A stretch of 50,562 nt of DNA from Deltaproteobacteria bacterium (GTDB lineage: Bacteria; Myxococcota_A; Polyangia; Polyangiales; Houyiibacteriaceae), in NCBI GenBank assembly GCA_019313915.1, contig JAFDAJ010000019.1, positions 1 through 50,562 on the forward strand, written 5' to 3'. This document shows, piece after piece, positions 34,700-42,192 of this stretch. Made by a program: the position numbers and the translations under genes. Numbering within the stretch: position 1 is the first letter of the stretch; each line of letters opens with the position of its first letter. The notes beneath the pieces were generated by a model. The model was not told where the DNA came from. It ran no database searches and saw only the letters and a list, made by a program, of their open reading frames with translations.

Positions 34700-37150
34700 A
34701 TGAAAAAAGATATTCCTGAGAAAGACGAGATCCTGCAGGTGCTGCGGGCACATGCCCCCCGTGCGATGCACGTTGGAGCCCTTTGCGACCAGCTCGACGT
34801 TTCGCGAAGCGCAAAGGACGAAATCGTCCGGCGTCTGCTGTTGCTTGCCGACGAGAACCTCGTCCGCGAGATGCCCGGTCTTCGTTTTCGAGCGGCCGAC
34901 GCATCGAAGAACCGGAAACGCGGACGAGAAAAGATCACGGCCGGGCGCGGACGCAAAGCGAAAGAAGCGGAGCGGCGAGACCGTACGCCGCCTGTCACGC
35001 CGGCGATCGAAGGACGGTTGACCATGACCCGGCAAGGGTATGGCTTCGTCAACGTATACGACGGAAGCCCCGACGTGTTCATTCCGCCTGACAAAGTGGG
35101 GCCGGCGCTTCACGGCGATACGGTCCAGCTTCGAGCTCGCGCATCAGCCAAGGGCCGCGAAGGGCAGATCGTGGGAATCGTCCAGCGGCGGCTGAAGAAC
35201 GTCACCGGAACCCTGCATCCCCGAGGCCGAGGGATGAGCTTCGAGCCCGACGACGAGCGACTGCCCTCTCCGATGCGCGTCGTCGGCAAGGTCCCGAAGG
35301 CCGCCAAGAAGGACGACGTGACCCTTGCGGAGATCGTGACGTTTCCCCAGCGGCGCGAGGACCGGCCAGAGGTGCGCATCTTGGAGGTGCTCGGCGCACA
35401 GGGAGTTGCACGAATCGAGGTCGAGAAGATCAAGATCCGCGACGGCATCCGAGAGGTGTTTCCGGATGAAGTCGAACAAGAAGCGGCCGCCCTCCCCGCC
35501 CGCGTGGACCGCGAAGTAGCGCACAGCCGTGAGGACCTACGGGAGATCGACTTGGTCACGATCGATCCGGAAACCGCACGCGACCACGACGATGCGATCT
35601 GGGTGAAACGCGAAGGCAACGGCTTCCATCTGATCGTTGCGATCGCGGACGTGTCTCACTACGTCACCGAAGGAAGCGCGATGGACCGCGAAGCGATAAG
35701 CCGTGGTACGAGCGTCTACCTGCCGGACCGCGCGATCCCCATGCTGCCTCCAGAGCTGTCGACAAACCTCGCGTCGCTGGTGCCGAACCGGGACCGCCTA
35801 TGCATGGCCGTCGAGATGCACATCGATGACAAGGCGCATGTGACGTCCCATCGGATCTTCGAAGCGGTGATGCGGTCGCACGGGAAGCTCTACTACGAAG
35901 GGGTGGCTCGGGCGCTCGGGCTTACGCAGCGCGGTCCTCACCAGCCGTCGGCCGAAAAGCGAATCCCAACACTGAAGATTCTCCTCGACCTGTCGCAACG
36001 GCTTCGAGCACGTCGCCTGAAGCGAGGCGCCCTCGATTTCGATCTACCGGAGGGCAAGATCGTCCTCGACACGAACGGAGAGCCGAAGGAAATCGTCCAG
36101 TCTCGCAAGGACCCCGGCATTCGGCAGGCATACCGAATCGTCGAGGACATGATGCTGGTCACCAACGAGACGGTGGCCGCACACATCAAACGGCACGCTG
36201 CGCCGGGCGTGTTCCGAGTCCACGGCAAGCCCGACCCGGAACGCATCTCCATGTTTTGTCAGGTAGCGAAGTCGTTCGGATATGAGCTGGAAGAGGAATC
36301 GGCGACAACACCCAAGCAACTCAGTCGGTTTCTCCGACACATCGAGGGAACGAACGAAGCCTCGTTGCTTCGATACCTGCTGTTGCGAGCAATGCAGCAA
36401 GCAATCTACGACACCGATCCAACTACCGGGCACTTCGCTCTCGCAGCGAAGGACTACCTGCACTTCACCTCCCCGATTCGTCGATATCCGGACTTGCTGG
36501 TCCACCGGGTCCTTCGAAGCATGATCCGGAACGAGAGCCTCGATGCCGCTTCGCTGCGACCGCGTCTGCAGCGCTTTGCCGCGCAAGCGAGCGAGGCGGA
36601 GCGGCGGTCGATGATCGTGGAGCGCGACGTCATGGACGTCTATCGGACGATCTACATGCAGAAGCACATCGGAGATGAGTTCGAAGGGCGAATCTCGGGC
36701 TTTGCTCCGTTTGGGATCTACATTCAGATTGCGGAGCCTTTCGTGAGCGTGTTGCTCCCATTCGAACAGCTCGAAGATACTTACGAACCCGACGATTTGG
36801 GTATTCGATTGATCGGGATACGCACCGCGCAGATCTTCACGATGAACGACCCGGTGACAGTGCGGATCGAGGACGCGAACGTCCAAGCACGGGACGTCGT
36901 GGGCTCCCTGCTAACGCACCAGCCAGCAGAGGCGCCGACGCAGGTCCGGAGGAAGCAACGCGGAGCCCCGAAGAAACGGCATGGGGCGCCAAGCGAACGG
37001 CGCGCGGCGGCTACCGAGCGGCAGGGATCGCCCAAAAAACGAGGTGGCGCCGCGACGAAAAGGGGTGGGACGCAAAAGAAGCGACGTGACGACTCGAGAA
37101 AGCAGGGCGCTGAACCCCGCAAGCGTGCGCGGCGCCCACGACGCAAGTGA
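34700..37150 (+). CDS. rnr: Ribonuclease R
   Basis: An 816-residue 3'-5' exoribonuclease of the RNR family that degrades structured RNA in the cytosol. Domain order: N-terminal winged helix (about 1-70), basic linker, cold-shock OB domain with GYGFVNVYDGSPDVFIPP (about 110-180), the RNB catalytic domain with DPETARDHDDAIW (about 289-301, the clustered metal-binding Asp) and RGTSVYLPDRAIPMLPPELS, and an S1 domain with EGRISGFAPFGIYIQI. The last 75 residues are a Lys/Arg-rich tail with repeated KKR and GGA units. It begins five bases after the propeller gene, and its stop overlaps the thymidine phosphorylase start. Confidence 0.96.
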   Translation: MKKDIPEKDEILQVLRAHAPRAMHVGALCDQLDVSRSAKDEIVRRLLLLADENLVREMPGLRFRAADASKNRKRGREKITAGRGRKAKEAERRDRTPPVTPAIEGRLTMTRQGYGFVNVYDGSPDVFIPPDKVGPALHGDTVQLRARASAKGREGQIVGIVQRRLKNVTGTLHPRGRGMSFEPDDERLPSPMRVVGKVPKAAKKDDVTLAEIVTFPQRREDRPEVRILEVLGAQGVARIEVEKIKIRDGIREVFPDEVEQEAAALPARVDREVAHSREDLREIDLVTIDPETARDHDDAIWVKREGNGFHLIVAIADVSHYVTEGSAMDREAISRGTSVYLPDRAIPMLPPELSTNLASLVPNRDRLCMAVEMHIDDKAHVTSHRIFEAVMRSHGKLYYEGVARALGLTQRGPHQPSAEKRIPTLKILLDLSQRLRARRLKRGALDFDLPEGKIVLDTNGEPKEIVQSRKDPGIRQAYRIVEDMMLVTNETVAAHIKRHAAPGVFRVHGKPDPERISMFCQVAKSFGYELEEESATTPKQLSRFLRHIEGTNEASLLRYLLLRAMQQAIYDTDPTTGHFALAAKDYLHFTSPIRRYPDLLVHRVLRSMIRNESLDAASLRPRLQRFAAQASEAERRSMIVERDVMDVYRTIYMQKHIGDEFEGRISGFAPFGIYIQIAEPFVSVLLPFEQLEDTYEPDDLGIRLIGIRTAQIFTMNDPVTVRIEDANVQARDVVGSLLTHQPAEAPTQVRRKQRGAPKKRHGAPSERRAAATERQGSPKKRGGAATKRGGTQKKRRDDSRKQGAEPRKRARRPRRK

Positions 37151-38481
37151 TGGCGCGGAAGAAACGGCAAGCACTGCAGGTCCCGGAGCTAATCGTTCGC
37201 AAACGTGAGGGGGGGCAGCTCAGCGAGCAGGAGATTCGAGACGTCGTCGCTGGGTTCATGGACGGTTCGGTGGCCGACTACCAGATGAGCGCGCTGGCGA
37301 TGGCGGTCTACTTCCGGGGCATGAGCTTCGAAGAGACCGTGGCGATGACGCTGGCAATGCGCGACAGCGGCAAGGTCGTGAGCCTCGACAACGTCGACGC
37401 GCCCAAGGTCGACAAGCACTCGACCGGAGGTGTCGGGGACAAAGTTAGCATCTGCCTCGCTCCGATCGTCGCGGCGTGCGGCGTGGCGGTACCCATGATG
37501 AGTGGTCGAGGGCTCGGACACACAGGAGGAACGCTCGACAAGCTCGAGGCGATTCCAGGCTTCAGGGTCGATCTTTCCGTGAGAGAGTTTCGCGCGCAGC
37601 TCGGTAAGATCGGGTGTGCGCTGATTGGCCAAACCGGCGACTTGGCGCCTGCGGACAAGCGGCTATACGCGCTGCGGGACGTCACGGGAACGGTCGAGTC
37701 GATTCCGCTAATCACCTCGAGCATCCTGTCGAAGAAGCTAGCAGAAGGAATCGACTCGCTGGTGCTCGACGTGAAGGTCGGCCGCGGCGCCTTCATGAAA
37801 ACCGAATCCCACGCCAGAGAGCTCGCGCGCTGCCTAGTGCGAGTCGGCAGGCTTGCAGGGAAGCGAGTCTCCGCCCTGCTCACCGACATGCACACGCCCA
37901 TCGGGTACACGATCGGCAACGCACTAGAAACAACCGAAGCGCTCGAGGTGCTTCATGGCCAGGGACCGAATGATCTGCAGGAGCTCACCTTCGAGCTGGC
38001 GGCCGAAATGCTGCGCTCCGCAGGGGTGTCCAAGACCAGGGCGCAGGCGCTACGGCGCGTCGAGCTCGCGGTGAGGGACGGGGCCGCGCTCCAGAAGATG
38101 CGGCAAATCGTCGAGGCCCAGGGTGGTGATCCGGGTGTAGTCGATGAACCAGACCGACTCGCGGTGGCGCGGCACCGGTCAACAATCAAGGCGAGGTCCA
38201 ACGGATATGTCACAGAGATCGACCCGCTCGAGCTCGGTTACGCTTCGATGGGATTGGGCGCGGGCCGCAGCCGAGCAGAGGATGCAGTCGACCCGGGCGC
38301 CGGCATCCGCTTATACGTTCAGCTTGGCGATCGAGTCCGAACGGGCGACGAGCTTGCGACCCTCTATGCGTCGGAGCGCGCGCGGGTGCGGGGCGGCGCG
38401 GACCGGGTGGCCGCCTCTTTTCGAATCGGTAAACGGCGCCCAGCAACGCGGAGCCGCATCATCGAGACGATTCGGCGTTGA
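37150..38481 (+). CDS. deoA: Thymidine (pyrimidine-nucleoside) phosphorylase
   Basis: A 443-residue nucleoside phosphorylase that splits thymidine or other pyrimidine nucleosides with phosphate. Signals: KHSTGGVGDKVS (phosphate loop), SGRGLGHTGGTLDKLEAIPG (family signature), ITSSILSKKLAEGIDSLVLDVKVGRGAFM and PIGYTIGNALE. The length fits the dimeric family. The ATG at 37150 overlaps the rnr stop (TGATG); a GTG three bases upstream is also possible. The coupling of RNase R with a nucleoside phosphorylase suggests joint RNA turnover and nucleoside salvage. Its end overlaps the convergent peptidase gene by 23 bases. Confidence 0.95.
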   Translation: MARKKRQALQVPELIVRKREGGQLSEQEIRDVVAGFMDGSVADYQMSALAMAVYFRGMSFEETVAMTLAMRDSGKVVSLDNVDAPKVDKHSTGGVGDKVSICLAPIVAACGVAVPMMSGRGLGHTGGTLDKLEAIPGFRVDLSVREFRAQLGKIGCALIGQTGDLAPADKRLYALRDVTGTVESIPLITSSILSKKLAEGIDSLVLDVKVGRGAFMKTESHARELARCLVRVGRLAGKRVSALLTDMHTPIGYTIGNALETTEALEVLHGQGPNDLQELTFELAAEMLRSAGVSKTRAQALRRVELAVRDGAALQKMRQIVEAQGGDPGVVDEPDRLAVARHRSTIKARSNGYVTEIDPLELGYASMGLGAGRSRAEDAVDPGAGIRLYVQLGDRVRTGDELATLYASERARVRGGADRVAASFRIGKRRPATRSRIIETIRR

Positions 38482-39841
38482 TCCCGCAGGCGCGCTCGGC
38501 ACGCGACGTAATCTGTGCGCGAACCTGCTGATACTCCGGTGAATCGACGTACGGGATGCTCGGGAAATCGGAGCTCGCCGCGTACTTCGCTCCAAGCTCC
38601 TCGATGAAGCCGGCGCCGCTGGCCTCTTGCAGCGCTCTTAGCAAGACGGCGGCCCCAACAGGCACAGCTTGAGCGCCCCAGATGTGTTGAGCCTCGCTGA
38701 TGGCGCGCAAGAGCGTCATCTCCCCTTTGCTGCTCTTTCGGAGCCGAACATCCGCTTCCAGCGCGAACGCGGCCCCGGCCCAATACACGCGATGGTACGC
38801 GCCCGTTCGATTCATGTTCCGGCTCTCGCTAGCCAGTCGGCGCCCGGTGCCGGACCGCCGCCCTCGCTCGAAGCCCGCTTGCAGACGTGTCCACGCGCGT
38901 TCGCTCGTCTGAAAGCCGCACCGTGCTCGCAACACCTCCTGCAGATAGGTCGCAACTCCCTCCGAGATCCAACGGTCTTTGGAGTACAAGGGAGGCAGCC
39001 AGAGATGCGAGAGCTCGTGAACGGCCACCCAATCTGCTTCGAGCTGCTCGACCGTCGCGTCGGGTGACGAAAGCAGCAGAACCGATGAGCCGCCTCCCCG
39101 ACGCACCATCCCGAACACCACCGCCATCTCTTGGTCTTGCTGGGGAGCAATGATGAAATGAAGGTGCTTGCGCGGGAAACGATCGCCGGCTGAAGCAGTG
39201 GCTTGCACCGCACGACTGAGCCAACGGCGAATGTGTTCGTCTGACGGACGCGCTCCGAGACGGGCGACGTCGATACTCGTGCCCGCTGCCGAAAACGCTT
39301 GACGGTCAAACGACCCGAACACGCCGAACGTGCCGGCAAAGAAAGCGCTGTCATCTGGGAAGTAAACCGCGTCGGAATGCGGCCAAGGTAGCGACACCTG
39401 TTGGTCCGCGGGGAGGACGAACCGAATGGACGTGTCGAGCTCGCGTGGGAACGGGTCGGGCCGCCACAGCCACTGTGCTTGTGAAACGATGATGGCGGCC
39501 GAGTCGTTCGCTCGAAGCATCGGCGTCCCAAAGCGCGTCTCGTAGTCGACGCACGACGCGTGCAAAGACTGCGGCAGTCGAATCCGGCCGCGGGAGATAT
39601 CGAGCGTGTCACCTTGGATCCAAGCTCCATGCAGCTCATGCCCCGCGCTGTCACCAATGGGGACTAACGCACGCACCGTCGCGCCTTCGAGGCATACCCG
39701 GACCTTGGCACCGCCAAAGTTGTCAGAAATTGTCACGGTGTAGTGTGCTGATGCCCGAGTTGACTGGGTTGGAGCAGGCCTCTCGGGGGCGTGCGCACAT
39801 CCAAGGAGGCAGAGCAGCACACCGACTCTCCATTGATTCAT
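38459..39841 (-). CDS. Lipoprotein zinc metallopeptidase, M61/M1-like (gluzincin)
   Basis: A 460-residue protein with a short lipoprotein signal (lipobox LLGC, Cys15). A beta-rich N-terminal half is followed by a gluzincin catalytic site: HELSH (His275, Glu276, His279) and, 15 residues after the second His, Glu294 in WISEGVATYLQEV. That spacing and the WISEG motif suggest an M61 glycyl-aminopeptidase-like or M1-like fold. The start ATG 39841 is set by the signal peptide; the longer open frame upstream would run antisense through the RiPP precursor. It is transcribed divergently from the RiPP cluster; any role in processing that peptide is speculation. Confidence 0.8.
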   Translation of the reverse strand: MNQWRVGVLLCLLGCAHAPERPAPTQSTRASAHYTVTISDNFGGAKVRVCLEGATVRALVPIGDSAGHELHGAWIQGDTLDISRGRIRLPQSLHASCVDYETRFGTPMLRANDSAAIIVSQAQWLWRPDPFPRELDTSIRFVLPADQQVSLPWPHSDAVYFPDDSAFFAGTFGVFGSFDRQAFSAAGTSIDVARLGARPSDEHIRRWLSRAVQATASAGDRFPRKHLHFIIAPQQDQEMAVVFGMVRRGGGSSVLLLSSPDATVEQLEADWVAVHELSHLWLPPLYSKDRWISEGVATYLQEVLRARCGFQTSERAWTRLQAGFERGRRSGTGRRLASESRNMNRTGAYHRVYWAGAAFALEADVRLRKSSKGEMTLLRAISEAQHIWGAQAVPVGAAVLLRALQEASGAGFIEELGAKYAASSDFPSIPYVDSPEYQQVRAQITSRAERACGINAESSR

Positions 39842-39970
39842 GACGTGTAACCCCTGAGAACCTATGGGGTATTTGCGCCAGAGTGGTAGTGTCTTAGTGT
39901 TGAAATTCGTCCGAAACATCTGCGTCTCACCAACGTACCTGTATGTCATGACGCACGTTTCGCTTTTAGA

Positions 39971-39999
39971 TTGCGACAACCGATGGGTTTGGCTAGCGT
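39971..39999 (+). promoter_or_regulatory. Candidate promoter for the RiPP cluster
   Basis: TTGCGA (39971-39976), a 17-base spacer and TAGCGT (39994-39999) lie upstream of the precursor gene and would give a leader of about 100 bases. The rest of the 265-base divergent region (39842-40106) shows no other gene and no recognised metal-responsive operator. Confidence 0.35.
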
Positions 40000-40106
40000 G
40001 CACTCGAAGGAAGCGGGGGAATGGGATTGGTCCCTGACGCCGTGTTGCATCGATCGGGGCCTTTCCTATCGCTCCTGATGCTCTTACAAGAAAGAGGAAA
40101 GAAACA

Positions 40107-40352
40107 ATGAACTCAGCACTCAAGCACACGATCATCGCGATGGCGACCGCGGCACTCAGCATGACCGCCGCATGCAAGTCGGACGATGGTCCGGAAGCCA
40201 GCGAAGCGACGACCGGAGCCGAGACTGCAGCGGCCGCCGAAGAAGGCGCAGCAGAAGCCTCCTGTGGCGAGGGCAGCTGTGGCGAAGCCGCGAAGGAAGG
40301 CGACGCATCGGAAGCTTCTTGCGGTGAAGGCAGCTGCGGCGGCGCCAAGTAA
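40107..40352 (+). CDS. HvfA/bufferin-like RiPP precursor with lipoprotein signal
   Basis: An 81-residue peptide. Residues 1-22 form a signal with lipobox TAAC (Cys23), followed by an Ala/Glu/Gly-rich linker and two identical copies of EASCGEGSCG (50-59 and 69-78), placing Cys at 53, 58, 72 and 77. EGSCG closely resembles the EGKCG motif of HvfA-family precursors, whose Cys are modified by the DUF692 enzyme encoded next to them. AGAGGAAAG upstream is a strong ribosome-binding site. Known precursors have an ordinary signal peptide; a lipobox would tether the product to a membrane. The core function, probably copper or other metal binding, is inferred from the family. Confidence 0.85.
   Translation: MNSALKHTIIAMATAALSMTAACKSDDGPEASEATTGAETAAAAEEGAAEASCGEGSCGEAAKEGDASEASCGEGSCGGAK
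40254..40340 (+). repeat. Duplicated Cys-motif repeat in the RiPP precursor
   Basis: Two 30-base copies (40254-40283 and 40311-40340) encode the same ten residues. They differ at six bases, all third codon positions and all synonymous, so the peptide repeat has been kept while the DNA drifted. Confidence 0.9.
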
Positions 40353-40394
40353 TCCACAAAGGTCACGCTGCTCGCGACCGGGCAGCAAGGTGTT

Positions 40395-40438
40395 AGAAGC
40401 CGCGGCGGCGGATGTCGCCGCGGCTTCTTGTTTTGTGA
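40395..40438 (+). terminator. Strong hairpin/attenuator between precursor and modifying enzyme
   Basis: AGAAGCCGCGGCG (40395-40407) pairs perfectly with CGCCGCGGCTTCT (40416-40428) over an eight-base loop and is followed by TGTTTTGTG. It lies between the precursor stop and the DUF692 start at 40447, so most transcripts would end after the precursor, with some read-through to the enzymes. Confidence 0.75.
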
Positions 40439-40446
40439 GAGAGTAA

Positions 40447-41289
40447 ATGACTCGAGACGTCGCCGGAATCGGCCTGGGGCTTCGATACGACCTTGCGACG
40501 GAGCTCCTCGAACGGACTCCGAAGAACATCGCGTGGTTGGAGATCCATCCGGAAAACTACATCGACCGCGGTGGTCGCTATCAAGAGATGCTGGACCTAG
40601 CCCGAGAAGACTGGCCGGTCATCACGCACGGTTTGAGCTCTTGCCTAGGCGCACTCGAACCCTTCGACGCGAGCTACCTGAAAGAGCTCGGAACCTTCTT
40701 GAGAGATCTCGAAATCCCGTGGCACAGCGAGCACCTCTGTCTAGGCGGAGTCGATGATCGCTTCTTCCACGACTTGCTCCCGCTCCCGTTCACGGAGGAG
40801 GCGGCGGCGATCGCGTCACAGCGATTGATCGAGATGCGCGACGCGATCGGAGTGCCGCTCGCGCTCGAGAACGCGAGTTACTACGCGCCGCAAGGCCCGG
40901 ACGGCCTGGCGGAAGCCGACTTCGTGGTAGAGGTCCTCGAGAAGGCGGATGCGAAGCTGCTTCTAGACGTCAACAACATCTATGTAAACGGCCGCAACTT
41001 CGACTTCGACCCCAAGTTGTATATCGACAAGATCCCGATGGAGCGCGTGGTGCAAATCCACGTCGCCGGCCACTTCGTCCGCGACGACGGGCTGCGCATC
41101 GACACACATGGCGAGCCGGTGCCCGACGACGTGTACGAGCTGCTCGACTACACGTTGCGCAAGACAGGCCCCGTCCCGGTGCTTCTCGAACGCGACAATA
41201 ATGTTCCGCCACTCGACGAGCTCCTCTCCGAGATCGATGAGCTCTGGACGATTTATCGGAACGCAACGGGGGTTGGCGATGCTCGCTGA
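40447..41289 (+). CDS. DUF692 multinuclear non-heme iron enzyme (MNIO), HvfB/BufB-like
   Basis: A 280-residue TIM-barrel enzyme of the DUF692 family, which uses two or three iron ions and oxygen to modify Cys in precursor peptides. Candidate metal ligands and family motifs in order are IHPENY (34-39), THG (His61), HSEHLC (93-98), LENASYY (Glu141, Asn142), DVNNIYVN (174-181), IHVAGH (His205, His209), DTHG (Asp219, His221) and LLERDNN (Glu249). All expected positions are filled, so it should be active. It follows the precursor after a hairpin and overlaps the partner gene by 11 bases. The exact modification (oxazolone/thioamide or thiooxazole) cannot be decided from sequence. Confidence 0.93.
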   Translation: MTRDVAGIGLGLRYDLATELLERTPKNIAWLEIHPENYIDRGGRYQEMLDLAREDWPVITHGLSSCLGALEPFDASYLKELGTFLRDLEIPWHSEHLCLGGVDDRFFHDLLPLPFTEEAAAIASQRLIEMRDAIGVPLALENASYYAPQGPDGLAEADFVVEVLEKADAKLLLDVNNIYVNGRNFDFDPKLYIDKIPMERVVQIHVAGHFVRDDGLRIDTHGEPVPDDVYELLDYTLRKTGPVPVLLERDNNVPPLDELLSEIDELWTIYRNATGVGDAR

Positions 41290-42016
41290 CCATGCCAAAG
41301 CCATCCACCGTGTCTGCTTCGGTTCGGAGCCGAGCGAAGCCGACCTCGAGCTGCTCGGGTCGCGCGAACGCTGGCTGGTCTATAGGGACCTCGTGCGTAA
41401 CCGCCTCAACCATGTGATCGGCGTCGCCCTGGCCCGCACCAAGAACGCAATTGGGGAAGAGGTGTTCCAGAGGGCCGTCGACGAATGGTTCAGCACGGGC
41501 GGCCCCACCACTCGATACCTACGATACGTGCCGAGTGAGCTCGCGGAGTTTGCCATTCCGATCTGGCAACGCACCGAAGCCCCGTGGGTCGCTGACCTCG
41601 CGGGCTACGAGATCACCGCATGGGAGATCCGCTACGGGCCCCCAAACCCTACGCCGTCCCACGAGTTCGCCTTCGACCGCAGGCCGGTCCTCGCCACGGC
41701 CGTGAAAGTTCTCCGCCTCGCGTATCCGGTCCACAACGAACCCGCGCCCGGCGCAGGTTACGAACCGGACCCCACGATTCTCTGCCTCTACCGCGACAAG
41801 AACCACAAGGCGATCCCGCGCAAGCTCAACCCCCTCGCTGCAGACCTCCTCGACGCCTGGCGCGCAGGCGATCAAACCGTCGCAGAGTCCGTGCAACAAG
41901 TCGCGGCCGCCCACAAGACCCAAATCGGCCCGGACTTCATCGAAAAACTCTCCACCCTAATCGCCGACTTCCTCAACCGCGGCATCCTCTTGGGGGGACA
42001 GGATCCCCCTCCGTAA
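41279..42016 (+). CDS. DUF2063-type RiPP partner protein, HvfC/BufC-like
   Basis: A 245-residue protein that matches the partner of DUF692 enzymes, thought to bind and present the precursor peptide. The N-terminal part (about 1-95) is the helical DUF2063 domain, beginning MLADHAKAIHRVCFG, with WLVYRDLVRNRLNHV; the C-terminal half contains YEITAWEIRYGPPNP and LCLYRDKNHKAIPRKLNPLAADLLDAW. The start at ATG 41279 overlaps the DUF692 gene by 11 bases. The last residues, GGQDPPP, and the stop codon are encoded by the left arm of a 26-bp inverted repeat, so the C-terminus may have been altered by that element. Confidence 0.85.
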   Translation: MLADHAKAIHRVCFGSEPSEADLELLGSRERWLVYRDLVRNRLNHVIGVALARTKNAIGEEVFQRAVDEWFSTGGPTTRYLRYVPSELAEFAIPIWQRTEAPWVADLAGYEITAWEIRYGPPNPTPSHEFAFDRRPVLATAVKVLRLAYPVHNEPAPGAGYEPDPTILCLYRDKNHKAIPRKLNPLAADLLDAWRAGDQTVAESVQQVAAAHKTQIGPDFIEKLSTLIADFLNRGILLGGQDPPP

Positions 42017-42192
42017 CCCCCCGAAACCAAACAGCCTCTCCGCCGAAGATCACAACGACAGATCACCGAGCCGTCGGTGACCACGGCTGGAGGCCGAAAC
42101 GGCCCCATGCAAGATCGCGGAAAGTAGCCGCTGGGATCTTCCGCTGAGAAGCGGAGTGGTCCCGGTGGGTTACGGAGGGGGATCCTGTCCCC
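41994..42192. repeat. 199-bp element bounded by a perfect 26-bp inverted repeat with four inner hairpins
   Basis: The arms at 41994-42019 and 42167-42192 are exact reverse complements. Between them lie four stem-loops: TCACCGA/TCGGTGA (42063-42080), GGCCG/CGGCC (42092-42104), AAGATCGCGG with CCGC plus GATCTT (42111-42140), and CCGCT/AGCGG on a GAGA loop (42141-42154). The left arm holds the HvfC-like stop codon and the right arm ends in the acyl-CoA dehydrogenase stop. No clear target-site duplication and no T-run were found. It may be a MITE-like insertion, a structured RNA, or a bidirectional 3'-end element. Confidence 0.85.

Noticed and set aside
40007-40106. Riboswitch in the RiPP leader
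   Set aside because: No known riboswitch consensus was recognised in the roughly 100-base leader.
39842-40366. N-terminal extension of the metallopeptidase frame to 40366
   Set aside because: The extension is antisense to the RiPP precursor and would place the lipobox in the middle of the protein; ATG 39841 gives a normal lipoprotein signal.
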